Below, piece by piece: positions 32,104 through 39,825 of a stretch of DNA of 41,667 nt. Positions within the stretch are counted from its first letter, which is position 1. Each line of letters begins with the position of its first letter. The translations under genes and the position numbers were made by a program. This DNA is from a virus. Where the stretch lies: IMG/VR virus record IMGVR_UViG_3300033149_007232, positions 1-41,667 of that record. One strand, given 5' to 3'. Under the pieces are notes generated by a model. The model saw only the letters and a program-made list of their open reading frames with translations. It was not told where the DNA came from and made no database searches.

Positions 32104-32137
32104 ACTTTACTATAAGCGATTTTCGACAAAAATTTAG
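32101..32137 (-). promoter_or_regulatory. Promoter-like element, copy 2 (CTAAAT-17-TATAGT)
   Basis: On the minus strand CTAAAT (32137-32132), 17 bases, then TATAGT (32114-32109), continuing as TATAGTAAAGTGAG. Boxes, spacing and the downstream sequence are the same as at 24018-24054, while most of the spacer differs. It lies between the sigma factor stop (32153) and the lipoprotein start (31960). Confidence 0.65.
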
Positions 32138-32152
32138 CTTCAAGCGTAGGCC

Positions 32153-32905
32153 TTATTTCACACCTTTTTGCAGGCGCTTCACAATACGTGTAATGCGCTG
32201 GCTAACAGCACCTGGAGAAATATGCAGACGCTTCGCAATCTCAGCCACAGGAAGCTGCTCGGAACCGTGGGCTCCAATTCGCCAATCCAGAATCTTCTGG
32301 TCTATAGGGTCGAGGCTTCTGTACACGGCCTCAAACCACCAAGAGCTTTCAACTTCCCGCGCTGGCTGAGCAAACTCTTCAGGCGCTTTCTCCCGAAGAA
32401 CGCTTTCCGGTACGCCGAGATGCACAGCTTGTCTGATTTTTTCTATCCTCTTTAGCGATAGCCCGGTCTCGTCTGCTAGCTCCAAAGTGCTGGGTGGACG
32501 GCCAAGCTTTTGCACAAGACGCTCTTCGGCCGTCTTGAGATTCTGCAAATCCGCCCAGAGCATTTTTGGAACTTTAAACTCTTGAGCCCGCTCGTGGACT
32601 ACAGCTGTAAGTGGCGCGAGCTGATAGCGAAGATGAGTAGCAAGCGAACCTTTGGAAGGATCATAGGTCTCAAATGCTTTTACTGCGAGTCGTTTTGCCT
32701 CAAGCGCCACAACAGGATCATCCTTGGAACCAGCATAAGTTCGTATTGCTCGACGTAGAAGAGGTGCGCTTGCATCGAGCAAAACGGAGAGTGTTTCGCT
32801 CGAAGGCCGCTCTTTCCAATGCTGCCAAAGCTGCTGCAGATCAACTGCGCGCCCATATTTCGGCGAAAGCGAGGTTGCGAGACTATCATTAGATTCTACG
32901 ACCAT
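32153..32905 (-). CDS. Phage RNA polymerase sigma factor
   Basis: A 250-residue sigma70-family protein. The region-2-like block has LAVKAFETYDPSKGSLATHL. Region 3 reads ERLVQKLGRPPSTLELADET followed by GLSLKRIEKIRQA. Region 4 has SLDPIDQKILDWRIG and a helix-turn-helix LPVAEIAKRLHISPGAVSQR. It would redirect the host RNA polymerase to phage promoters, probably late. It sits in the middle of the tail operon, overlapping the hub gene by 10 bases. The next downstream element is promoter-like copy 2. The region-2 sequence is divergent, so the promoter specificity may be unusual, which would fit the non-consensus CTAAAT box. Confidence 0.88.
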   Translation of the reverse strand: MVVESNDSLATSLSPKYGRAVDLQQLWQHWKERPSSETLSVLLDASAPLLRRAIRTYAGSKDDPVVALEAKRLAVKAFETYDPSKGSLATHLRYQLAPLTAVVHERAQEFKVPKMLWADLQNLKTAEERLVQKLGRPPSTLELADETGLSLKRIEKIRQAVHLGVPESVLREKAPEEFAQPAREVESSWWFEAVYRSLDPIDQKILDWRIGAHGSEQLPVAEIAKRLHISPGAVSQRITRIVKRLQKGVK

Positions 32906-34485
32906 GTGAACTCACCATCTTTCGGTAGAGCGAACTTATAGGGCGTATAGGATATCTCATTCTGCGTTGTGTAATACAACCTTGATGAAATGAAATGGTG
33001 TGTTGCTCCAAGATCATCGATCGTGCCTGTATCCATAATGTAGGACAAATACAGGTCTGCTACGCAGCCTGAATCTCTATCCATTATAAGATCAAGTCCT
33101 ACGGCGACACCATAGTAGGTTCCGTATTTCAAAGCTCCAGGCTCACCAGAAACATCGTGCGAGAACTTTGTCAGAGCGCCTATCGCTGGAAATCTATTTT
33201 GCGAGAGCCCGGGAAGTCGAAGTGTAATCTGCCTTCGTCCGTATGTTCCATTGAGCAGATGTTGAAAGCAGTATCTATTTGCAGGCAGTTCGACCTCGCT
33301 ACCCATAGCTTGGCTGGGATCGAAAAGACCCGGAGTCCTTACAATTTCAAATTTGCCTCCAGAACCAAAAGGATCGGTTTCAAGCCAGCTTAGCGTACTA
33401 CGACCCAAAATATAAATACCGCCCTGCGGTCCAAGATTCCAGGGGCCGGGCTCGGCCTGTGTGAGCATATAAACCGCCCTAAGCGGAAGAGTTTCGAGCC
33501 ATGCGCCAACACTCAGCGAGATAATATCTGATGAATCGTATTCTACCGCGGGCTGATTTGCATGTATTGGATGTGGAGGAAAAACAAGCGGGAGCAGACA
33601 GCCTGCTGCAGGCCATGGACATATGTAATATAAGGCCGCATCACAGAATGCCCTGAGCACGTCCCATAGCGTACCAGAGGAACTGCACAAGATCCTACCT
33701 ACGCCCGCAGCTATCGATTCGCGAAAATTCAATGAAAATGCTGGAATAAAATCATCTGTGAGACTATAGATAGATGTCGATATTGCCCCATAAGGATCGG
33801 GATAGTTTATCTGCTCCGATCCAGTCGGCCAATTCATATCATCTAACACATCAGATGCAAGTCGCGCTCCTGATTGCGAAGCCGACAAGTCGGGATAGTT
33901 GTATTGGGTGTAGCAAATCAAGAGCAGAGTCGCAAGCACCGCTTCCTGAAATCCAATAGTTCCATCGGCCAACTTGGAAATAAGCGCGTCAGCCGCGCCC
34001 AGATTTAGCCTCCCATCCTTCAGATTCCAAGGGTCCGTACCGATTCCATCCCAGATAAGGGCGAGCTGTGGATAGTTGTCTTCATAGTGGACTTCCACAG
34101 GCTGCACAGTAGCCGGCTGTTGTCTGAGCGCATCAAGCCGATGTATAAGACTTATGGAAATGACGCGCCCTTCTCCTGTGGTCGCCTCCCCAATGAAGCT
34201 TATCCAACCGGTGAAAATGACTAGCCAATCAGCATTGCCATGTTCTCGCGCCAAGAGCTCGACAAAATAGCGCCTGCCCAAAGTAGGAAGACCGACAGCT
34301 GTCCCCCCTGAGATAATTATGTCGCTTCTGTAGCCGTAAGGAACGGTGACTGTAGCAGTGGGAATTTCGTTAAGTCGGTAGCTCACACGATAGCTTAGTA
34401 TAGGCAGCTCGCGATAGCTTCCTGATTCAGGCTCATAATAGTATCTGAGCTTCGCCTCAGGCTGCAAATACGAAAAAGAAGCCAT
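32896..34485 (-). CDS. Baseplate hub/tail protein (gp27/gpD-like)
   Basis: A 529-residue beta-rich protein. Its opening (LPILSYRVSYRLNEIPTATV then TVPYGYRSDII) and FVELLAREHGNADWLVIFTG-type strands are what baseplate hub proteins of the gpD/gp27 family show at their N-terminal domain. A Trp/Pro-rich middle (YYICPWPAAGCLLPLVFPPH) and further strands (GTYYGVAVGLDLIMDRDSG) follow. Hubs connect the tail tube to the spike. The spike candidate is encoded two genes downstream. A cluster of Gly, Pro and Cys residues around 275-300 is a phage-specific insertion. Confidence 0.75.
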   Translation of the reverse strand: MASFSYLQPEAKLRYYYEPESGSYRELPILSYRVSYRLNEIPTATVTVPYGYRSDIIISGGTAVGLPTLGRRYFVELLAREHGNADWLVIFTGWISFIGEATTGEGRVISISLIHRLDALRQQPATVQPVEVHYEDNYPQLALIWDGIGTDPWNLKDGRLNLGAADALISKLADGTIGFQEAVLATLLLICYTQYNYPDLSASQSGARLASDVLDDMNWPTGSEQINYPDPYGAISTSIYSLTDDFIPAFSLNFRESIAAGVGRILCSSSGTLWDVLRAFCDAALYYICPWPAAGCLLPLVFPPHPIHANQPAVEYDSSDIISLSVGAWLETLPLRAVYMLTQAEPGPWNLGPQGGIYILGRSTLSWLETDPFGSGGKFEIVRTPGLFDPSQAMGSEVELPANRYCFQHLLNGTYGRRQITLRLPGLSQNRFPAIGALTKFSHDVSGEPGALKYGTYYGVAVGLDLIMDRDSGCVADLYLSYIMDTGTIDDLGATHHFISSRLYYTTQNEISYTPYKFALPKDGEFTWS

Positions 34486-34496
34486 CGTCCGCCTCC

Positions 34497-34973
34497 TTAG
34501 GAGAAGCTCAATTCGGTATCGAGCAGCACCAGTGTCAATGTGAAACTATAAAGCGGAAGATCATTTTCGCCGATGGAGAAGTTAAACGAGCTGTTAACAA
34601 GGAGGGCGTATCTTGAAGAAGCATTCACGAAATAAAGACGGACCTTTTTGGGTTCGGCCGAGCCTATAGCTTTATACGTGTTCCAATGAGAAACTGCGGT
34701 TTGGAACCCTGTACCGCCAACAGCAAGGCCACCTATAGTGACCTTAACTGGGCGGTCTCCGAACTCCTGATAGTAAATCTTACCTTCAAGGGATTTTTGG
34801 AGTTGGTAGTCAACAGCGAATGTAAAGTCTGAGAAAGAAAGAAGATAGCAACTAGTAGAGAAGAGCTCCGTCGTATCATCGACGTTTTTGATAGAGAACC
34901 GAGCAGGCACAGAGGCGGCTGGGGTTTTTACTACTACAACCTGCCCGAGATTGTCCCCGAAGATCCAAGGCAC
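34497..34973 (-). CDS. Tail/baseplate beta-rich protein
   Basis: A 158-residue protein starting at GTG 34973 with GGGTTGAG just upstream. It is predicted mostly beta (VKVTIGGLAVGGTGFQTAVS; PLYSFTLTLVLLDTELSFS). Position directly before the baseplate hub, and size, suit a baseplate or tail-tube-terminating protein. No family motif is recognised. Confidence 0.65.
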   Translation of the reverse strand: MPWIFGDNLGQVVVVKTPAASVPARFSIKNVDDTTELFSTSCYLLSFSDFTFAVDYQLQKSLEGKIYYQEFGDRPVKVTIGGLAVGGTGFQTAVSHWNTYKAIGSAEPKKVRLYFVNASSRYALLVNSSFNFSIGENDLPLYSFTLTLVLLDTELSFS

Positions 34974-34974
34974 C

Positions 34975-35130
34975 TCAACCCTCTTGCATAGCTTTACCCA
35001 AATTTGGGTTTTCTACTGTCTGCCCTAGCTTGGGAGCGTTAAAGACGAGTTTTCTTTCAATCACTGGCTTAGATTTCTTCTCCGGCAAAGGCCCAAAGTA
35101 CAAAAGCTCTAACCAAGCTACTTGCTTCAT
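34975..35130 (-). CDS. Small hypothetical protein (51 aa)
   Basis: A short gene found by reading the gap before the next start. It begins ATG 35130, overlapping the upstream stop as ATGA, and ends TGA at 34977-34975, one base before the next gene's GTG. Its 51 residues (start MKQVAWLELLYFGPLPEKKS) show no known motif. The palindrome ACCCAAATTTGGGT lies inside it, encoding NPNLG. The tight fit to both neighbours supports it as a real gene, perhaps a short tail-assembly product. Confidence 0.6.
   Translation of the reverse strand: MKQVAWLELLYFGPLPEKKSKPVIERKLVFNAPKLGQTVENPNLGKAMQEG
34996..35009. promoter_or_regulatory. Palindrome ACCCAAATTTGGGT, copy 2
   Basis: A perfect 14-base palindrome, identical to the core of the 20-base palindrome at 9979-9998. 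It lies in the last codons of the 51-residue gene, 23 bases before the GTG start of the tail gene at 34973. Together with the half-copy at 24091-24104, it suggests a dispersed binding site. Confidence 0.5.
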
Positions 35131-35876
35131 TTTATCTTTGGTTGTTTGGTCCCTACAGAAGTCACAGAGCTCAAGGCGCTTTGAATCGCCTTACGAAGTG
35201 ACTGAGGAGCTGAGCTCAGCCAAGCTGTTATCTTTTGCACGCCTTCTTCACCTGGGAATGCAACCTGTCTGCCCTGACCAGCAAATGCAGCCCAAATATT
35301 GCCAAGTTCAGCAAGTGGTGCGCCTTCGAGCCATCGCTTCAGCTCCTCGCCCATCGACAAAATCGGAGGTTGACGCATAAGCTGTTTAGACTCTTCGTAA
35401 GCAGCCGGCAGCTGTCTCAACTCTCTATGGGCTTGCTGCAGCTCCCAACGTTTATAGCCTGGTGGCAGAATCATTCCATGTGGGCCAACATTACGACGCC
35501 GAAGAATATACGGCAAATAGCCGTAGCGCGCCCAATAACGATGCACCGGACTGGACTGAGCCAAGGCTAAGAAGAACTTCAAATAGCCTTTACGGAAGAG
35601 AAAGTCGCCACCAGCGCGTGCGATTTCTGCGCGCATGCTATGCGGATCTCTACCTCTTTGCCAAAGATAGCTAAAAGCCTTCCTCCATCTTGGAGATCCT
35701 ATCGTCGCAGTCTCGAAATCGTATGCTGCACGCGTAACAGGTGTTCGAATGCCCAATCTATAAGCTTCAGCTCCGATAGCCGTCAAAGCCGCAGCCCAAC
35801 CCTGCGAGGCAGCTTGTCGCACGAGTTCACGTATAGGCGTCGAGGCACTGAAAGGCGAGCGGTACGTAGCAGGCAT
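35127..35876 (-). CDS. Hypothetical virion/tail protein
   Basis: I take ATG 35876 as the start, with GGGAGGT 6 bases upstream; it overlaps the previous stop as TAATG. The 249-residue basic protein is helical and Arg/Ala-rich (LVRQAASQGWAAALTAIGAE; ELQQAHRELRQLPAAYEESK). It might be a fragment-sized tape-measure-like or tail-tip-associated protein, since it lies between the tail-chaperone-like and hub genes, the normal tape-measure position. It is far too short for a long tail's tape measure. No family recognised. Confidence 0.65.
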   Translation of the reverse strand: MPATYRSPFSASTPIRELVRQAASQGWAAALTAIGAEAYRLGIRTPVTRAAYDFETATIGSPRWRKAFSYLWQRGRDPHSMRAEIARAGGDFLFRKGYLKFFLALAQSSPVHRYWARYGYLPYILRRRNVGPHGMILPPGYKRWELQQAHRELRQLPAAYEESKQLMRQPPILSMGEELKRWLEGAPLAELGNIWAAFAGQGRQVAFPGEEGVQKITAWLSSAPQSLRKAIQSALSSVTSVGTKQPKIK

Positions 35877-36574
35877 TAGAGACCTCCCAGCGAAGCTTGT
35901 CGCAGAGCAAGGTAAGAGTAGAGCACCCAATTCTGCGGATTGCTGTACGAGGAAAGATTGCCGATCAGCTTTTCAAGAACCTGTATGCTTTTGGCTGGAT
36001 CCGATATACCGAAAGTGCGCTCAATTGGAGAGAGTGCCTTTCGAAGCCACATGATCGTCCTTATGTCCTTTGGTGCCAGCCCGCTGATGAGTCCTCGTTT
36101 CGCAGCCTCGCGTGCTGTAGCTGCCGCAACGGCAAGGTTTGGCGTTTCGGTCTCTCTTCGAGTCAAGCCCGGTATTTGAGGATGCTCGAAAGCTTTTATC
36201 AAAGCTTTAAAGCCCTGTTCGAACTCGGGCCTACTTATTCGGCCTTTTGCAAGCGCAAGCGCCCGGTAAACATCCGTAGCCGTGCTGGTATAAGGATTTG
36301 CACCGAACAAGTTCAAAACATATGTCAAAGGCTTTACCCAGGGACGAAGAGTCTCTGTAGCGAGCTCTCTACCCCCAGGCCCGAGAAACAGACCCATAAC
36401 GCCGGTTAGAGGCCTCACGAGCTGCTCGGTCTGCATTTGTTCTATCTTCTTCCCGACTTCTGTCTTCCCGGAAGAAGTTTCGCGCAGCTTTGGAATAAAC
36501 ACTGGCTTAGGGCTTTTGCCCAAGTTTCCGAACAAATACGCACCAGCGAGCGGTGTAGGATCGAATTTAGCCAT
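35876..36574 (-). CDS. Hypothetical virion/tail protein
   Basis: A 232-residue helical protein, slightly basic (TGVMGLFLGPGGRELATETL; LAVAAATAREAAKRGLISGL). Its C-terminus ends in Leu/Gly-rich turns. The start overlaps the tail-chaperone-like gene by 8 bases, and the stop overlaps the next start (TAATG). The two neighbouring genes 35127 and 35876 together occupy the place where a tape measure is expected. I recognise no family. Confidence 0.65.
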   Translation of the reverse strand: MAKFDPTPLAGAYLFGNLGKSPKPVFIPKLRETSSGKTEVGKKIEQMQTEQLVRPLTGVMGLFLGPGGRELATETLRPWVKPLTYVLNLFGANPYTSTATDVYRALALAKGRISRPEFEQGFKALIKAFEHPQIPGLTRRETETPNLAVAAATAREAAKRGLISGLAPKDIRTIMWLRKALSPIERTFGISDPAKSIQVLEKLIGNLSSYSNPQNWVLYSYLALRQASLGGL

Positions 36575-37037
36575 TGTTTTGCAGCCTCTGCATTGTGAGT
36601 CTTGCGAATGTTTCGAGATCCACAGCTCGCTCGAGAAGCATGCTACAAAGAGTGCAGACCTCTTTGCGAAAATCTTCCACTATCGCATCAAGTAAATTAT
36701 AGAGCGCGCTATCTTCGAGCTCAAGACTACGACCGGCCTCTGAGAGGGTGCCATTAAGTATATAATGCTGCAAAGGTTGCAGCGTCTGTTGTCGATCGCC
36801 GAGTCGTATCCACTCCACACATGCAGCCATTCGCAATCTGCGAGCCAACATCTCAAGGAATTCGTCGGGATAGCCCTCTTTCTTGAGCTCACAAAGATAG
36901 CTGATGATGCAGGTTATCTCTTCTCTCGTAGGCGTTCGCAGACAAACTTCAAGATCTTCCCCAAGAGAGACGCGACGACGATACGGACGACCATTGAGGA
37001 CTGTCTTGAGCATCTTTTCCTGTGGTATTTCAGCCAT
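36567..37037 (-). CDS. Tail assembly chaperone-like protein
   Basis: A 156-residue acidic helical protein. Size, composition and position (right after the tail-tube-like gene, before the tape-measure position) match phage tail assembly chaperones, which coat the tape measure during assembly. Many phages make a frameshifted longer form. No slippery site with a long overlapping frame is evident at its end. The link is positional. There is no diagnostic motif. Confidence 0.55.
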   Translation of the reverse strand: MAEIPQEKMLKTVLNGRPYRRRVSLGEDLEVCLRTPTREEITCIISYLCELKKEGYPDEFLEMLARRLRMAACVEWIRLGDRQQTLQPLQHYILNGTLSEAGRSLELEDSALYNLLDAIVEDFRKEVCTLCSMLLERAVDLETFARLTMQRLQNNG

Positions 37038-37038
37038 C

Positions 37039-37545
37039 TTAGAACGAATCCGGCAGTTTCACATGTTGACCGCGTATAGTGACATTCACAGCTACGAGGA
37101 TACCGCTTTCTGTTTGCGTAAGACTGTAAGACTCAACTCGACAATATCGTAGCATAGCCGTTATGGATTGCAGAATTTTCTGCTGAGTGCTTGTGGCCTC
37201 TCCCGCCGTCGCTCGAATATCAGTTACAGCCTTCAATGTAATCCAGTTATCATCGGCGGTGAGATTCGCTACTCTACAATAGGCCGTAAGGAAATCTATA
37301 AGCTTGGGCCCACAAATAGCCGAGATGTTGAGAACAGCGCTTTCGGGCGAGCATCCAATAAGCGTCCTTCCGCCGCCAAGCTGGCGCTTTACCGAAGGCT
37401 GCTGCACGCTGAAGGCTGCATTTAGTACGCCGAGTCGATATGCGCTGTCGCCAGTCCCGACAACAATCTCCTGCTGCCCTCCACGAGGGAGCTGGCTGTA
37501 GTCTTGAAAAACAGCTTTGAATAGATCGGATCCTGTAACGCTCAT
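37039..37545 (-). CDS. Tail tube-like protein
   Basis: A 168-residue protein, mostly beta with one helix, typical of tail tube subunits in size (QEIVVGTGDSAYRLGVLNAA; ESYSLTQTESGILVAVNVTI). It lies between the tail-terminator-like gene and the chaperone-like gene, the normal tail tube place. The glycine-rich stretch KRQLGGGRTLIG may be a loop. The assignment is by position and pattern. Confidence 0.55.
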   Translation of the reverse strand: MSVTGSDLFKAVFQDYSQLPRGGQQEIVVGTGDSAYRLGVLNAAFSVQQPSVKRQLGGGRTLIGCSPESAVLNISAICGPKLIDFLTAYCRVANLTADDNWITLKAVTDIRATAGEATSTQQKILQSITAMLRYCRVESYSLTQTESGILVAVNVTIRGQHVKLPDSF

Positions 37546-37550
37546 AGCCT

Positions 37551-38162
37551 TTACATGTCGAAATCAGACTTAAGTCTGCTTGGGAGAAGTGTCGGGTTAA
37601 TGGTGTAATGATGCGTGCCTATCGTTTTGACTTGCACTACCACTGTCCAGAGCCGATCGCTGCTCCTCTGCGGAGCTCCGATTGCTGTCACCTCGAAATC
37701 CTTGAGTTTGAAATCATCTTCGATCTGTCTCTGAATCTCTTTGAACCTGAATGCCACCTCACAAGCCAGCCTATCTGCGTGAGCAGCCGTCTCGGGGCTT
37801 CTGCAAATGATACTGAACGTACAGGACGACAGAAATCCGTGAGTCTCTACATCGGAATCATCCGCCTGGAAAATAAAGCCATCCTGATTGCCGATTGGTA
37901 TTAGGCTGGCCGTGTCTCTGGAAACCACTATCGCTGTCGAGGCTGTCTTGATATCGAACATAGAAGCTGAGGTGATGACAATTCGGCTCTTCGTATGATC
38001 GCTATTCCAGTAGTAGCTCTTGAGCATCGTATCTCGAACGAGATCCGCCTGACCATCACCATCGGCGTCCTCGAACAAGGCCCTGAGAAGCTCGATGATA
38101 CCTTCTTCGATAAGAGCCGGAATAGGCCCGAGCGCCGCAATCTGTGATCTGACATCAGCCAT
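37551..38162 (-). CDS. Tail terminator-like protein with Asp-rich loop
   Basis: A 203-residue protein. An N-terminal helical part contains D32-A-D-G-D-G-Q-A-D40, a calcium-loop-like Asp/Gly repeat. It is followed by an alpha/beta domain (SRIVITSASMFDIKTASTAI; HYTINPTLLPSRLKSDFDM). The order in the operon (after the neck protein, before the tail tube) suits a tail terminator. The Asp loop lacks the full EF-hand pattern because position 12 is Arg. Assignment by position. Confidence 0.6.
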   Translation of the reverse strand: MADVRSQIAALGPIPALIEEGIIELLRALFEDADGDGQADLVRDTMLKSYYWNSDHTKSRIVITSASMFDIKTASTAIVVSRDTASLIPIGNQDGFIFQADDSDVETHGFLSSCTFSIICRSPETAAHADRLACEVAFRFKEIQRQIEDDFKLKDFEVTAIGAPQRSSDRLWTVVVQVKTIGTHHYTINPTLLPSRLKSDFDM

Positions 38163-38165
38163 AGT

Positions 38166-39002
38166 TTACCAATCCGCCTCTCCCTCTTCAGGATCGTAGG
38201 TGGAATCCCAAGTGAGGTCGTAAATCACATCATCCGGGTCTGCAGCCAGCAGAGATAGAGTCTGCACAATAGGATGGCCTTTGATGGCCACGGATGTTTC
38301 GATCTCACGGACGAAGTAGCGCTCGTCGAGCCCGTCTATAATAACAACATCCTGCTCGTGCACAATCGGAAGCAGAGGGCATCGAAGCACGGCCTGCGCT
38401 CGAACAAGCGTTCCTGCCGCGGAGGGAGCCGCTACACGCTTTGTCTTCAACAGCAAACCCTTTGTTCTGTAAGGCGCATGATAGCCGCCTACATAGCCGG
38501 TGCCATAACAATTGGAACAACGGGGATTGACTACCTCGCCGGAAACAGGAGAAGTACACTGCGTGCAAGCTGTGCCCCAAAACTTTCTGCCGAGCAGCCA
38601 GATAGTCTGGCCTCCGAAATTGTCACTCGCCGCAAGGAGCTCTTTCCTGCGCAACTCTTGGCAAAGACGAAGATCCTTTGCTGTCCAGGTCGACGGAAAA
38701 GAAGAAGGGGCAGAATAATAGGTAGAGCCGTCTGCTGTGAGCTTTACCCTGTAGAAACCCTCGAGGACAGCGCTGTAGTCGCGCCGCGTAGGATCCGTGT
38801 AGCTGTAGTTGGAAGTAGTCCCCACATCGGTCCAATCACTCGAGAAGCTGCGAGCCCATTGCACCGTAAACGAGATACTATCAGCCTGAAAGCCGTTCTG
38901 TAAAGTCCAAGAAATCTGCGTCCCGCCTCGGACAAGCCGATCCACCTTAACGTAGCTGAATGGGTAGGTTTCCCAATCGAAGCTATAGGGCGCACGACTC
39001 AT
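38166..39002 (-). CDS. Neck/head-completion protein with zinc ribbon and Fn3-like domain
   Basis: A 278-residue protein. Residues about 20-100 look like a fibronectin-III or Ig-type domain (TQISWTLQNGFQADSISFTV onwards, with NYSYTDPTRRDYSAVLEGFY). A helix leads to a zinc ribbon, C146-T-Q-C149 and C162-S-N-C165 followed by YGTGYVGGYHAPY, a pattern seen in many phage neck-type proteins. A beta-rich C-terminal domain ends acidic. It probably joins head and tail. It sits directly before the tail terminator-like gene. Confidence 0.7.
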   Translation of the reverse strand: MSRAPYSFDWETYPFSYVKVDRLVRGGTQISWTLQNGFQADSISFTVQWARSFSSDWTDVGTTSNYSYTDPTRRDYSAVLEGFYRVKLTADGSTYYSAPSSFPSTWTAKDLRLCQELRRKELLAASDNFGGQTIWLLGRKFWGTACTQCTSPVSGEVVNPRCSNCYGTGYVGGYHAPYRTKGLLLKTKRVAAPSAAGTLVRAQAVLRCPLLPIVHEQDVVIIDGLDERYFVREIETSVAIKGHPIVQTLSLLAADPDDVIYDLTWDSTYDPEEGEADW

Positions 39003-39017
39003 TTCCCTGTCTGTAAA

Positions 39018-39566
39018 CTAGATGATTATGACTTGGCTTCGCATTCCGCCACCACCGGCAGCGGCGGTAATCTCTAGCTCCACGTAGTAATTGTACAGAA
39101 GAGCTGGCGGGATAGCGACTTTCGTCGGTCCCATAACAAGCAAATCGATATAATTCGTGCCTCCGCTGTTGTAAACATAATTGGAACAATTTACGGAAAC
39201 AGAGCCCTGAACTGTTGCTTTCGACGACTGCGTGTGGCTATCGAGCAGCTCCCACGAAGAAGTGCTGTTGTTCCAAATATAAAGACCGTAATAATAGCCC
39301 CCGCCTCCATTATCGCCGTAACCTCTGCTTAGAGCATCTATGGATGAAATATCGGCCGGCGTTTCGCTGATGGCAAACTGGAACCTGTGACCAACATAGC
39401 CTCCATAGCTTGTATTGACATTGTTGTCGTCGTCGGCGCTGAGGGTATCCAACTCGGCCGAGCTGAACTCGGTCTCGCTATCCATCAAGTGAGTATCCGG
39501 AGGCTGCGAACCGTCGCCGCCGTAAAAGCCTGTGCTACCAGAGCTATTCGGATTATAGATAGCCAT
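39018..39566 (-). CDS. Tail/fibre protein made of a shared beta module
   Basis: A 182-residue protein, mostly one beta-rich module (residues about 37-166). The same module occurs in the 978-residue spike protein at about residues 683-820: both have 'DDxNxx...GHRF.F', 'GYG(E/D)NGG', 'YxxYIW...TSSW', 'YxxGGT/SxY' and 'YYVELxxT'. The front 36 residues and the short end (GGGGMRSQVIIII-like) are specific to this copy. A receptor- or carbohydrate-binding virion surface domain is the best guess. Confidence 0.65.
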   Translation of the reverse strand: MAIYNPNSSGSTGFYGGDGSQPPDTHLMDSETEFSSAELDTLSADDDNNVNTSYGGYVGHRFQFAISETPADISSIDALSRGYGDNGGGGYYYGLYIWNNSTSSWELLDSHTQSSKATVQGSVSVNCSNYVYNSGGTNYIDLLVMGPTKVAIPPALLYNYYVELEITAAAGGGGMRSQVIII

Positions 39567-39822
39567 CTGAAACGTCTACCTTCTCAAGATCCTCGCTCAC
39601 AAGAAGATACTTTCGTTCTCGCAGCTTTACAATACAAAGCTTCGGATAAACTTCCGAAAGTCTCTGGACCCAACGACTTGCCTGACACCCTTTGGGCAAG
39701 GACACAATACCATAGGCTGGTGAGCCTGAGAGTAGCGGGAGTGTCACACCGAAACTCTTTGCCACGAGTTCAAGCTTTTCTGCTTGCGAAAGCTTCTTCC
39801 AATTCTTGTGCAATCTACCCAT
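39553..39822 (-). CDS. Small hypothetical protein
   Basis: An 89-residue basic protein (MGRLHKNWKKLSQAEKLELV at the start; KLCIVKLRERKYLLVSEDLE at the end), alpha/beta by pattern. It overlaps the next gene by 14 bases and is 3 bases from the collagen-like gene upstream. No family recognised. The front looks like a helix that could bind nucleic acid or another protein. Confidence 0.6.
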   Translation of the reverse strand: MGRLHKNWKKLSQAEKLELVAKSFGVTLPLLSGSPAYGIVSLPKGCQASRWVQRLSEVYPKLCIVKLRERKYLLVSEDLEKVDVSDGYL

Positions 39823-39825
39823 CTT

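Noticed and set aside
39536-39566. TATAAT on the minus strand at the start of the 39566 gene as a promoter.
   Set aside because: No -35-like hexamer 16-18 bases upstream.
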